Of a stretch of DNA of 64,000 nt, positions 40,973 to 49,414 are shown piece by piece. The notes beneath the pieces were generated by a model that saw nothing but the letters and a program-made list of their open reading frames with translations, was not told where the DNA came from and ran no database searches. The stretch spans positions 13,388-77,387 of the forward strand of contig JBMDXQ010000105.1 of assembly GCA_048594975.1 (NCBI GenBank). The letters run 5' to 3'. This DNA is from JBMDXB01 sp048594975. GTDB taxonomy: Bacteria > Acidobacteriota > Vicinamibacteria > Vicinamibacterales > 2-12-FULL-66-21. Within the stretch, counting starts at the first letter, position 1; each line of letters starts with the position of its first letter. The position numbers and the translations under genes are program-made.

Positions 40973-41407
40973 ATGGCGGTTGCGCTCGCGCTCATGCTGT
41001 CGGGTTGCCGGTCGGCCGACGCTCCGCGCGCCGCCGCGGCCCGCTACGTCGTCACCGCGACGCCGATCGACCTCGGGGTGGGCGCGCGGGGGTTCTGCGT
41101 GGCGATCGATCGGCGCGATCCGAAGGGTGTCTGGTGGTGGCAGCCGGGCGAGGACTGCTCGACCAGGTCGACCGGCCCCGCCGTGTTTCCGGCAGAACAC
41201 GCCAGCCTGTCGCCCTTTTCCCCGGCAGGCGCGCTGGACGTCCGCTTCCGGATTCAGTTGATACGCGCGCGGGAATCCTCGAAACCTCCCTTCCAGGACA
41301 TTCTGCTCGTGCTCGAAGAGGGACAGCTGCGCGCGCCGGCCACGGGCTCGCGAGTCCGCACGGTCACGCGCCGCGATCTCGACATCCCCGGCTGGCAATC
41401 GCGCTGA
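40973..41407 (+). CDS. Hypothetical lipoprotein
   Basis: A 144-aa protein started at MAVALALMLSGCRSADAP, a clear lipoprotein signal with Cys12. The mature part reads RYVVTATPIDLGVGARGFCV, AIDRRDPKGVWWWQPGEDCS and FRIQLIRARESSKPPFQDIL, a compact beta domain with two cysteines. I do not recognise the family. The open frame to 40799 has no membrane or domain signature. It lies on the opposite strand to the decayed cyclophilin, whose remnant starts 80 bases further. Confidence 0.65.
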   Translation: MAVALALMLSGCRSADAPRAAAARYVVTATPIDLGVGARGFCVAIDRRDPKGVWWWQPGEDCSTRSTGPAVFPAEHASLSPFSPAGALDVRFRIQLIRARESSKPPFQDILLVLEEGQLRAPATGSRVRTVTRRDLDIPGWQSR

Positions 41408-41486
41408 CGGCACGCGCCTGGCGCGCGTCTGGCGAGCGCGCGTCGTCGGTTCCGCATCCCACCCGCGAGGGCGCGGCACCCGCTCA

Positions 41487-41858
41487 CGGACGCGCGCGGC
41501 CTTCGTGATCACGATTGGGGGCGTCAGCGCCTGCTTCTCCGTGGGCTGCTGCTGGATCCGCCGGACGACGTCCATCCCCGCGGCAACGCGGCCGAACGCG
41601 GCCGCTCCCTGGCCGTCGTCGAAGCGCATGCCGCGTAGTCGAGCGACGGCTGGCCGTTCAGGCAGATGAAGAAGTCCGACCTCGCGGAGTGGGCGGCAGG
41701 GGCGCGGGCCATCGAGCCGTATCGATCACTGGGCCGATCGTGCCGAGCGCCGCCTCGAGTCGCTCGAGCGCTTCACCGGGGTGAACCTCCGGCTCCTGCG
41801 CCGCCGACAGGGCGGCGAACAACACGAGACAGAGAGCGGTGCGGGCGAATGAGATCGT
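41487..41858 (-). pseudogene. Decayed cyclophilin-type peptidyl-prolyl isomerase
   Basis: The minus strand reads a signal-like FARTALCLVLFAALSAAQEP with a linker LERLEAALGTIG, then after frame changes SARSDFFICLNGQPSLDY, then MRFDDGQGAAAFGRVAAGMD followed by VVRRIQQQP and PIVITKAARV. The last two are the SxxxFFIxxxxxxxLD and AFGxVxxGMDVVxxI segments of cyclophilins. The middle of the domain, with the substrate-binding residues, is missing and the normal stop is lost. It is a deletion- and frameshift-broken gene. Confidence 0.72.
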
Positions 41859-41913
41859 CGAACGGCCACCCGATTCTATCGTCGCAAGCCGGAGGCAATG
41901 CTACGATCGAAGC

Positions 41914-42621
41914 TTGCCCACGCCCGTCTTTTCCGCGCGTGACATCATCAAGGTCTACCACATGGGCGAGGTGGACGTGCACGCGCTGCGCGGCGTCAGC
42001 CTCGACCTCTACGAATCGGAGTTCCTCGTCCTGCTCGGGCCGTCCGGCAGCGGCAAGTCCACGCTGCTGAACATCCTCGGCGGCCTCGACGTGCCGACCT
42101 CCGGCACGGTGATCTATCGCGGGCAGGACCTGACTGCCGCCGACGAGCGCGCGCTGACGATGTACCGGCGGCGGAACGTCGGCTTCGTCTTCCAGTTCTA
42201 CAACCTGATCCCCAGCCTCACCGCGCGCGAGAACGTCGCGCTCGTCACCGACATCGTCGAGCGCCCGATGGCTCCGGAGGAGGCGCTGCGCCTGGTCGAC
42301 CTGCAGGAGCGGATGGATCACTTCCCCTCGCAGCTCTCCGGCGGCGAGCAGCAGCGCATCGCGATCGCGCGGGCGGTGGCGAAGCGGCCGGACGTGCTCC
42401 TGTGCGACGTGCCGACCGGGGCGCTCGACATCGCCACCGGCATCCTCGTGCTCGACGCGATCGCGCAGGTGAACCGCGAGCTGGGGACGACGACGGCGGT
42501 GATCACGCACAACTCCGCGGTGGCGGCGATGGCCGATCGCGTCGTCTCGCTCTCCGACGGCCGCATCGTCAACGAGCGGCGCAACGAGCGAAAGGCGCCC
42601 GCCTCGGAGCTGCAATGGTAG
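41914..42621 (+). CDS. ABC transporter ATP-binding protein lacking the catalytic glutamate
   Basis: A 235-aa ATPase of the MacB/LolD export type. Tyr in IIKVYHMG is the A-loop; Walker A GPSGSGKSTLLN; Q-loop FVFQFYNLIPS; signature LSGGEQQRIAIARA; H-loop VITHNSAV. The Walker B region reads DVLLCDVPTGALD: the residue after Asp is Val (codon GTG) where almost all active ATPases have Glu (GAG). Start is TTG at 41914, because the A-loop comes soon after and no better codon exists. It overlaps the permease gene by 7 bases. It works with the permease and HlyD-type adaptor downstream. Confidence 0.9.
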   Translation: MPTPVFSARDIIKVYHMGEVDVHALRGVSLDLYESEFLVLLGPSGSGKSTLLNILGGLDVPTSGTVIYRGQDLTAADERALTMYRRRNVGFVFQFYNLIPSLTARENVALVTDIVERPMAPEEALRLVDLQERMDHFPSQLSGGEQQRIAIARAVAKRPDVLLCDVPTGALDIATGILVLDAIAQVNRELGTTTAVITHNSAVAAMADRVVSLSDGRIVNERRNERKAPASELQW

Positions 42622-44981
42622 TGCGCCCGCTCGACCGCAAGCTGCTGCGCGACCTGTGGACGCTCAAGGGACAGGCGCTCGCCATCAGCCTCGTCATCGG
42701 CGCCGGCGTGGCGATGTTCGTGATGTACCTCAGTACGTTCGCGTCGCTGAGGCTGACGCAGCAGACCTACTACGACCGCTACCGGTTCGCGCACGTGTTC
42801 GCCGGGCTGACGCGGGCGCCGCTGACGCTGCGCGAGCGCGCCGCCGAGATCCCCGGCGTCGCGCGGGTCGAGGCGCGGGTGGTCGTCGACGTCACCATCG
42901 ACGTGCCGGCGATGACCGAACCGGCCAGCGGACGGCTGATCGGCATCGACATCCCGCACCAGCCGATGCTGAACGACGTGTTCCTGCGCCGCGGCCGCTT
43001 CCCGGCGCCAGGCCGCGCCGAGGAAGTGCTGGTCAGCGAAGCGTTCGCGCTCGCCCGCGAACTCGAGCCGGGCGCCAGCGTCGGCGCGATCATCAACGGC
43101 CGCCGGCGCGAGCTGGAGATCGTCGGCATCGCGCTGTCGCCGGAGTACACCTACAGCATCCGGCCGGGCGAGCTGCTGCCCGACGACGCGCGGTTCGGGG
43201 TGTTCTGGATGCACGGCCGCAGCCTGGCGGCGGCCTTCGACATGGAGGGCGGGTTCAACAACCTCTCCCTCACGCTGCTACCGGGTGCCTCGGAGGCGGA
43301 CGTCATCGCCCGGCTCGATCGGATGATCGAGCCGTACGGCGGTGCCGGCGCGATCCCCCGGGCGCTGCAGACGTCGCACTGGTACCTGGACAACGAGCTG
43401 AAGCAGCTGCAGACCGTCGGGCTGATCCTGCCCTTCGTGTTCCTGTTCGTCGCGGCGTTCCTGCTGAACGTGGTGCTCACGCGCATCGTGTCGGTCCAGC
43501 GGGAGCAGATCGCGGCGCTGAAGGCGCTGGGCTATACCAACCTCGAGCTCGCCTGGCACTACACGAAGTTGAGCCTGGTCGTCGGCGCGGCCGGCGCGGT
43601 GATCGGCGCGCTCGGCGGCGCCACGCTCGGCTCGGGGATGATCGAGATCTACAACGAGTTCTTCAGGTTCCCGACGCTGTCCTACGTGCTGCCGCCGGCG
43701 GTGGTCGCCGGCGGGGTGGTCGTGAGCTTCGTCGCCGCGACGCTGGGCGCGCTGCACGCGGTCATGCTCGCGGTGCGGCTGCCGCCGGCGGAGGCGATGC
43801 GGCCGGAGCCGCCGGCGCAGTATCGCCGGAGCTGGCTCGAGCGCGGCGCCGTCGGCCGGATGCTGCCGGCGCCGGTGCGGATGATCCTCCGCAACGTCGG
43901 GCGGCATCCGATCCGGACGGCGACGTCGGTGATCGGCATTGCCGCCTCGGTCTCGATGCTGATCCTCGGGACCTTCTCGCTCGATTCGCTGGACGTGCTG
44001 CTCGACCAGCAGTTCTTCGTGATCCAGCGGCAGGACGTGACGGTGACGTTCGTGCTGCCGCGCGCTGCCGGCGCGCTGCACGAGGTGGAGCACCTGCCGG
44101 GTGTCATCGACGCCGAGCCGGTTCGCGCCGTGCCCGCGCGCCTCCGCGCCGCGCATCGCTCGCGCATCGTCGCGATCAGCGGGCTGGTCGCTGAACCGGA
44201 ACTCAACCGCGTCGTCGACGTGACCGGAGCGGCGCTGCGGCTGCCCCCCGACGGGCTGGTCCTGTCACAGAAGCTCGCGGAGGTGCTCGGCGCCAAGACC
44301 GGCGACATCCTGGTCGTGGAAGTGCTCGACGGGCGCCGGCCGGTGCGGCGCATGCCGATCGTCGGCATGGTCGAGGAGTACATGGGCATGGCGGCATACA
44401 TGGAGATCGGCGCGCTCACCACTATGGTCGGCGAACTGTCGATCACCGGCGCGCATCTCCGCGTCGATCCGGCGCTGGCCCCGGCGCTCTACGAGCGCCT
44501 GAAGACCGTGCCGGCGGTCGCGGGGGTGACGCTGAAGCGCGCCGCGATCGAGAGCTTCCAGAGCACGCTGCAGGAAACCTTCTACGTGATGATCTTCTTC
44601 AACCTGCTGTTCTCGGGCGTGATCGCGTTCGGCGTGGTGTACAACGCCGCGCGCGTGGCGCTCTCCGAGCGCAGCCGCGAGCTGGCGAGCCTGCGCGTCC
44701 TCGGCTTCACGCGTGGCGAGATCTCGTTCATCCTGCTCGGCGAGCTCGCGCTGGTGACGTGGATGGCAATCCCGATCGGGCTGCTCCTGGGGTACGTCTT
44801 CGCCGGCCTGCTGGTGATGGTGCTCGATACCGAGCTGTATCGGTTTCCGCTGGTGATCACGCTGCGCACCTACGCCTACGCCGCCACGGCGGTGGTCGTT
44901 GCGGCCACGCTCTCCGGCCTGGCGGTGCGCCGGAGGCTGGATCACCTGGATCTCGTGGCGGTGCTGAAGACGAGGGAGTAG
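42615..44981 (+). CDS. ABC transporter permease with two FtsX domains
   Basis: A 788-aa permease. The N-terminal membrane helix LWTLKGQALAISLVIGAGVA leads to a first soluble core, a first FtsX unit (about 270-400, with LPFVFLFVAAFLLNVVLTRI and VGAAGAVIGALGGATLG), a second soluble core and a second FtsX unit (VMIFFNLLFSGVIAFGVVYN onward). It pairs with the ATPase upstream, which it overlaps, and with the adaptor 100 bp downstream, to form an envelope exporter or lipoprotein-releasing complex. It is not of the ADOP type, since it lacks the family's terminal signature. Confidence 0.9.
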   Translation: MVVRPLDRKLLRDLWTLKGQALAISLVIGAGVAMFVMYLSTFASLRLTQQTYYDRYRFAHVFAGLTRAPLTLRERAAEIPGVARVEARVVVDVTIDVPAMTEPASGRLIGIDIPHQPMLNDVFLRRGRFPAPGRAEEVLVSEAFALARELEPGASVGAIINGRRRELEIVGIALSPEYTYSIRPGELLPDDARFGVFWMHGRSLAAAFDMEGGFNNLSLTLLPGASEADVIARLDRMIEPYGGAGAIPRALQTSHWYLDNELKQLQTVGLILPFVFLFVAAFLLNVVLTRIVSVQREQIAALKALGYTNLELAWHYTKLSLVVGAAGAVIGALGGATLGSGMIEIYNEFFRFPTLSYVLPPAVVAGGVVVSFVAATLGALHAVMLAVRLPPAEAMRPEPPAQYRRSWLERGAVGRMLPAPVRMILRNVGRHPIRTATSVIGIAASVSMLILGTFSLDSLDVLLDQQFFVIQRQDVTVTFVLPRAAGALHEVEHLPGVIDAEPVRAVPARLRAAHRSRIVAISGLVAEPELNRVVDVTGAALRLPPDGLVLSQKLAEVLGAKTGDILVVEVLDGRRPVRRMPIVGMVEEYMGMAAYMEIGALTTMVGELSITGAHLRVDPALAPALYERLKTVPAVAGVTLKRAAIESFQSTLQETFYVMIFFNLLFSGVIAFGVVYNAARVALSERSRELASLRVLGFTRGEISFILLGELALVTWMAIPIGLLLGYVFAGLLVMVLDTELYRFPLVITLRTYAYAATAVVVAATLSGLAVRRRLDHLDLVAVLKTRE

Positions 44982-45080
44982 TGGTGTCACGTGTGACCTG
45001 CGACGAGCCGAAATGCGACGGGCTGACGTGGACGAGCGGCGTCACACGGATGCGTGCGCGCCTGCCGGTGTGAGTGAGTG

Positions 45081-46265
45081 ATGCGGAGACGGTGGATCCA
45101 GATAGCGGGGGTCGTCGCGGTCGTGGCCGCCGTCGGCTACTGGGCGTTCAGGCCGGCGCCGGTCGCCGCCGATTTCGCGACTGCGGAACGCGGCCATCTC
45201 CAGGTGACGGTGGACGAAGAGGGCCAGACGCGGGTGCGCGACCGCTATGTCGTATCTGCGCCGCTGCCGGGGCGCATGCGTCGCATCGAGCTCGAGCCAG
45301 GGGACCCGGTCGTCGCCGGCAAGACCATGCTGTCGCGGTTCGTTCCGAGCGATCCCGCGCTGCTCGACGTGCGGACGCGCGCCGAGCTCGAGGCGCGGGC
45401 GCGCGCGGCGGAATCGGCCGTCGGCGGCGCCCGCGCGGAGCGCGAGCGCGTGGAGACCGAGCTGACGTTCGCGCGCTCCGAGCTGAAGCGGCTCGAGGCG
45501 CTGGTCGAGGAACGCGTGATCGCGCCGCGCGAGCTCGAGGCGGCCGAGCGGCAGGAGCAGTCGCTGGAGCGCGCGCGCCAGTCCGCCGACTTCGCGGCGC
45601 GGGCCGCGCAGCACCAGCTCGAGGTCGCGCGTGCCAGCCTGCTGCAGTCTCGCGGCGGGAAGGGAGCGGTCATCCCGCTCTACTCGCCGGTGAACGGCGT
45701 CGTGCTGCGGCTGCTGCAGGAGAGCGAGACGGTGGTGCCGACCGGACAGCCGCTCATCGAGGTGGGCGATCTGACCGATCTCGAGATCGTGTCCGACTTC
45801 CTTTCGAGCGCCGCCGTGAAGGTGAAGGCGGGACAGCCGGTGCTGATCGAGCAGTGGGGCGGCGACGGCGCGCTGCGCGGGCGGGTGCGCCGCGTCGAGC
45901 CGTCGGGGTTCACGAAAATCTCGGCGCTCGGCGTCGAGGAGCAGCGCGTCAACGTCATCGTGGACTTCGACGAGCCGCGCGAGAAGTGGCAGTCGATTGG
46001 CGACGGCTACCGCGTCGAGCTGCGCATCATCGTCTGGCAGAAGGACGATGTGCTGAAGGTGCCGACGAGCAGCCTGTTCCGCCACGAAGGGACATGGGCG
46101 GTGTACCGCCTGGATGGCGACCTGGCGGTGCGGCAGCCGGTGGAGATCGGCCAGCGCAGCGGCCTCGAGGCAGAGGTGACCGCGGGTCTCGAGGCGGGGC
46201 AGCGCATCATCGTGTACCCCAGCGACGCCATCACGGACGGGATCAAGATTCGGTCGCGCTCGTAG
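45081..46265 (+). CDS. HlyD-type periplasmic adaptor (membrane fusion protein)
   Basis: A 394-aa protein with one N-terminal anchor (RRWIQIAGVVAVVAAVGYWA), a lipoyl-like half (VDEEGQTRVRDRYVVSAPLP), a coiled coil of roughly 70 residues (RAELEARARAAESAVGGARA to RARQSADFAARAAQHQLEVA), the returning lipoyl strand (YSPVNGVVLRLLQESETVVP) and a beta-barrel. It bridges an inner-membrane transporter to the envelope, as MacA and other ABC adaptors do. Position directly after the ATPase and permease supports a tripartite exporter; no outer-membrane factor is in the window. Confidence 0.9.
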   Translation: MRRRWIQIAGVVAVVAAVGYWAFRPAPVAADFATAERGHLQVTVDEEGQTRVRDRYVVSAPLPGRMRRIELEPGDPVVAGKTMLSRFVPSDPALLDVRTRAELEARARAAESAVGGARAERERVETELTFARSELKRLEALVEERVIAPRELEAAERQEQSLERARQSADFAARAAQHQLEVARASLLQSRGGKGAVIPLYSPVNGVVLRLLQESETVVPTGQPLIEVGDLTDLEIVSDFLSSAAVKVKAGQPVLIEQWGGDGALRGRVRRVEPSGFTKISALGVEEQRVNVIVDFDEPREKWQSIGDGYRVELRIIVWQKDDVLKVPTSSLFRHEGTWAVYRLDGDLAVRQPVEIGQRSGLEAEVTAGLEAGQRIIVYPSDAITDGIKIRSRS

Positions 46266-46268
46266 AAC

Positions 46269-46848
46269 TCGCGACAGGTACCTGCTCGGGTACGCGCCGG
46301 CGAATCCGGCGATGGACGGGAAGTTCAGGAACGTCGTGGTCAAGGTCACCGGGCGGGCGTGCGCGTGATGCACCGCCAGGGCTCCTACGCGTCGGAGCAG
46401 TGGGTGCCCCTCGATCGGCGGCCGTTCATCACCTCCAGCCGCCCATCCATGCGGCGGGCCGGCTCGACGGGGTCCTCGATCACATCAAGGTGACGATGGG
46501 CCCCCATCATCTCGCGACGGTCACTGGCGGTCGACGTGACGTGCGACGTCTCCCGGGTGGCGTTCGAACGCCGCGGAGATCGTCAGGTAGCCAGGTTGGA
46601 CCTGACCGTGTTCTGCGGCGACGGGAGTGAGCGGCTCGTCGGCGAAGCGTGGAAGCAGGTGGACCTGAACCTGACGGCGTCCGGCTACGAACGGGTGCTG
46701 AAGGAGGGGATGACCGTACGCGTCGACGTCAGCGTCACGTCGCGCGCGCAATACGCGAGGGTGGTCGTTTACGACTTCGCGTCCGGTTTGACCGGCACGG
46801 CAGTCGTCAGGGTCCCGTTGAAGGACGCCTATACGTCGCCTTCGACGA
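46269..46848 (+). pseudogene. Remnant of a VWFA-domain protein
   Basis: Just after the adaptor stop the plus strand reads TRDRYLLGYAPANPAMDGKF then RNVVVKVTGR before a stop, which is the YxLGYxPxNxxxDGKFRxxxVKV end of a von Willebrand factor A-like protein. After a gap, a second frame gives VTCDVSRVAFERRGDRQVAR, CGDGSERLVGEAWKQVDLNL and SRAQYARVVVYDFASG, the usual C-terminal beta domain of the same family. Both are out of step and the A domain proper is missing. The gene is broken. Confidence 0.65.
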
Positions 46849-46881
46849 GGGCCGAGGGCAGAGGGTGACGCGACGCCGGCG

Positions 46882-47748
46882 TCAGGCTGTCGGCCACACG
46901 CCGCGGGTGGGCATGCTCCCGGGAACGTGGCGCAGGTCGAGCACCAGCGTCAGCTCGTGGGCGCGCCGCCACTCGTAGCTGTAGCTGGCGAGAGCACGAC
47001 TGAGGCACGCTTCGGCGGCCGCGCCGTGCAGTTCGATGGCGATGTTGCGCGTGACGTCGAGCCAGCGCGGCGCATCGCGGAAGACCTCCTCTTCGGCCCC
47101 TTCAATATCCATCTTCAGGAGATCGATGGGGCCGTGGTGCCCGCTTCGCCGCAGGATCTCGACGAGCGTGAGCCCCTCGACCTCGCCGCCGTCCCACCCC
47201 TCGACGCGGAGCGCCCACGATCCCAGGCCGCGCGACGACGGGACGATGCGCAGCCTCCGGTTCTCGGACCAGATTGCGCCCTGCAGGATGGTGGTACGGT
47301 CGGAGAACGGGGCGAGGTTGTGCCGACACAGCGCGCAGTTCTCCGGGTCCGGTTCGACCGCAATCAGGCGGGCAGCCGGATAATGATGGAGCAGGTAGTA
47401 GGCGGACAGGCCGATGTTGGCGCCGCAATCGACGATCAGCCGCACGTCCCTGAGACCCGCCACGGGAAGGTACTCATCGTCCAGCAGCACCTGGCGCAGC
47501 ACGGCCACGTCCGTGCCGGCTCGGCGGAAACTGATCGGGTGCCCATATCCGCGGGGCGTCAGCTTCAGGCGCTCCGGCGCGAACGGTTTCACCAGCGGCA
47601 TCAGCGGATGCCTGGTGGACGCCTCAGCGAAGAACAGGATTGTCGCGGCCAGCAGGCCGAGGCGAGGCACGCGATGGATGTAATTGCGGAGCAGCGAGAA
47701 GGCTGCGCTGAGTTTGCCGCGTACGAACGTGATGTCGACCAGGGGCAT
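46882..47748 (-). CDS. FkbM family methyltransferase
   Basis: A 288-aa methyltransferase. SAM site LIVDCGANIGLSAYYLLHHY, then AVEPDPENCALCRHNL, and the family hallmark LLKMDIEGAEEEVF. The first 60 residues include a membrane-like stretch (LGLLAATILFFAEAS). FkbM-type enzymes put O-methyl groups on sugars and polyketides; here a glycan or natural-product substrate is likely but no biosynthetic cluster surrounds it. The cysteines in CALCRHN are not catalytic in the family. Confidence 0.88.
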   Translation of the reverse strand: MPLVDITFVRGKLSAAFSLLRNYIHRVPRLGLLAATILFFAEASTRHPLMPLVKPFAPERLKLTPRGYGHPISFRRAGTDVAVLRQVLLDDEYLPVAGLRDVRLIVDCGANIGLSAYYLLHHYPAARLIAVEPDPENCALCRHNLAPFSDRTTILQGAIWSENRRLRIVPSSRGLGSWALRVEGWDGGEVEGLTLVEILRRSGHHGPIDLLKMDIEGAEEEVFRDAPRWLDVTRNIAIELHGAAAEACLSRALASYSYEWRRAHELTLVLDLRHVPGSMPTRGVWPTA

Positions 47749-47791
47749 CGTGCCCCGCCCCCCGATCCATCGGAACGCGGCCGGCGAAGCC

Positions 47792-48076
47792 TCAGCGCCG
47801 GACGCGGCCCGTCGATACGGTATCCCCTCGCCCGCCGAGGACCACGCGAATCATACTCGCAAGTGCGTCGCGGCAGAGCAGTACGAGGCGGGCCGAAGGA
47901 AGGTGCGAGGCGGAGGCGGCCCGGGCGGACTCGGCGGCATTCCGCTCCCGTTGCAGCTCTTTGTTGAGGCGCTCCGCAAGCGCGCCGAACGCCTCGGCCG
48001 ACTTTCGGAGCGCGGCATTGTCTTCGCGAAGCCGCGTAACTTCACTGCAGCAGTCCCTCGGACACTGGCAGTGCAT
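47792..48076 (-). CDS. Small cysteine-rich coiled-coil protein
   Basis: A 94-aa protein with an excellent GGAGGAGG ribosome site. It opens with four cysteines in MHCQCPRDCCSEVTRLREDN, followed by a coiled coil of about 35 residues (AALRKSAEAFGALAERLNKE, LQRERNAAESARAA) and a C-terminal helix with LVLLCRDALASMIRVVLGG. The cysteines could bind metal or a redox partner. I do not recognise the family. It lies 44 bp upstream of the FkbM gene on the same strand, so the two may be co-transcribed. Confidence 0.65.
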   Translation of the reverse strand: MHCQCPRDCCSEVTRLREDNAALRKSAEAFGALAERLNKELQRERNAAESARAASASHLPSARLVLLCRDALASMIRVVLGGRGDTVSTGRVRR

Positions 48077-48496
48077 GTCTCGCCTCCTCCGGAAGGCAGG
48101 TGCGCCGCCCGCAAGCGCGGTCCGCCGGGGATGGCGCAGCCGCACCGCCGACCCCGCGGTGAGATGGCAGACCGGGACTCTGCTCCCGCAATTGCAGCGC
48201 CAGCAGCCGAAGACCGTGCTGGCAGCCCCGAAGTGATGAAATGCGTGCGGGTTGCGGTTATGCGGCGTCGGCCGCGCCTGGAGGGGCAGTGTCCCGTTTT
48301 GGATCGCCGGCTGCGCTGATTGGAGATCCGCCCGGCTTCGTCGAGGGCGGTACAGATCGCGACCGCCGACGCCAAGGCGACGGGATGGCGCCCGGCCGTG
48401 CAGGCTAGACGCGGCTTGCGCCGCGCAGACCAGGATCCTGGTTTTGCCGGACGGCGTGAGGCCAGTCGGACCTGGATGTCCGTCGAAGGCCGCTGC
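48077..48496. other. Intergenic region, no gene seen
   Basis: 420 bases between the small coiled-coil gene and the DUF1566-like gene. Several ORFs cross it but none has a ribosome site plus a protein-like sequence. No repeats of the word type were seen here. Confidence 0.35.
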
Positions 48497-49132
48497 TTAC
48501 TTCCGCGAGGATACGTAGCTGACGCAGTCGCCCTGCTGGGAGAACGGCGTCAGGTCCTCGCGCACCAGGTTGTGCCAACCGCCGTTCTTGCAGTCGGCGG
48601 TTGTCGTCGGTTGTGCGAGGCGGGGATGAGGGTATCCGGCCCGGACCGCCCAGGCACCCGCAACGCCGTCAGCCACGTCGCGAACGTCGTACGCGAGCAA
48701 CTCGTGCCATATCAGAGAGGTCTGGTTCCCCAGCCAGTACATGTTGATGCCTTCCGCGTAGAAATTCAGAAAGGGGCCGGCGTCTCCGACGACCACGTCG
48801 CCCCACACCGGGCCCCAGTGCCACCCGAGCTGCGTCAACAGAATGGATAATTCCGACGAATAGTCCAGGTCGCCGCCGCCCAGGAACAGCGGCAGGCGCC
48901 AGTCATCGAAACCGCCGAACTCGAGGTTCGCGGCCCAGAGGATTGACTCGGATTGCAGCATCCACCCGTCGTCGTCGTACCCCGAGCTACCCGCATATCG
49001 TGCGTCGCGCAGCCAGGTCAGATCCTGCACTGGGTCGTAAACCATGCCGTTGCCCAGATCGATCAACTGGGCGCTGGCGGGTGTTGCGGTTGTCAGGAGC
49101 AGCGCGCCGAGGCAGATGGCGGCTCTGAGCAT
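48497..49132 (-). CDS. Secreted DUF1566/Lcl-type domain protein
   Basis: A 211-aa exported protein with GGAGGT ribosome site and signal peptide MLRAAICLGALLLTTATPAS. The domain opens LGNGMVYDPVQDLTWLRDAR and contains ANLEFGGFDDWRLP, the hallmark of the DUF1566/Lcl family of adhesin-like surface domains. The C-terminus ends in CKNGGWHNLV and QQGDCVSYVSSRK, a short Cys-Cys motif found at the end of various exported proteins. It may bind a ligand at the cell surface. Confidence 0.82.
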   Translation of the reverse strand: MLRAAICLGALLLTTATPASAQLIDLGNGMVYDPVQDLTWLRDARYAGSSGYDDDGWMLQSESILWAANLEFGGFDDWRLPLFLGGGDLDYSSELSILLTQLGWHWGPVWGDVVVGDAGPFLNFYAEGINMYWLGNQTSLIWHELLAYDVRDVADGVAGAWAVRAGYPHPRLAQPTTTADCKNGGWHNLVREDLTPFSQQGDCVSYVSSRK

Positions 49133-49267
49133 AATGACCTCCGTGCGCGGGCGGCAGAATGCAAGCGGCAATCCCGGCCCTCGGTTCCCGGAAGATCGCC
49201 TTTCTGCAGAGAACTTCGCCATTTCGGAGGATCTTAGCTGCCTCAGGCGCAAAAAGTCTTCCTTCAT

Positions 49268-49283
49268 CGCGACTTTTGTCGCG
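49268..49283. promoter_or_regulatory. Perfect small hairpin upstream of the DUF1566 gene
   Basis: CGCGAC-TTTT-GTCGCG is a perfect 6-bp stem with a T4 loop, 136 bases upstream of the DUF1566-like start. Role unknown; may be an operator or an RNA structure in the leader. Confidence 0.25.
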
Positions 49284-49414
49284 GCCAGTCGAGAAGCGGA
49301 TGCGAACGTCGACGCACTTGTCTTTCGGGCGACCTTGGGAGCGGCGGTGATAGTGTCACGCAGCCAGGCGGGGTGAGGCCTGGGTCGTCGAACGAGCTCC
49401 CGGCCTGTCCTGGG

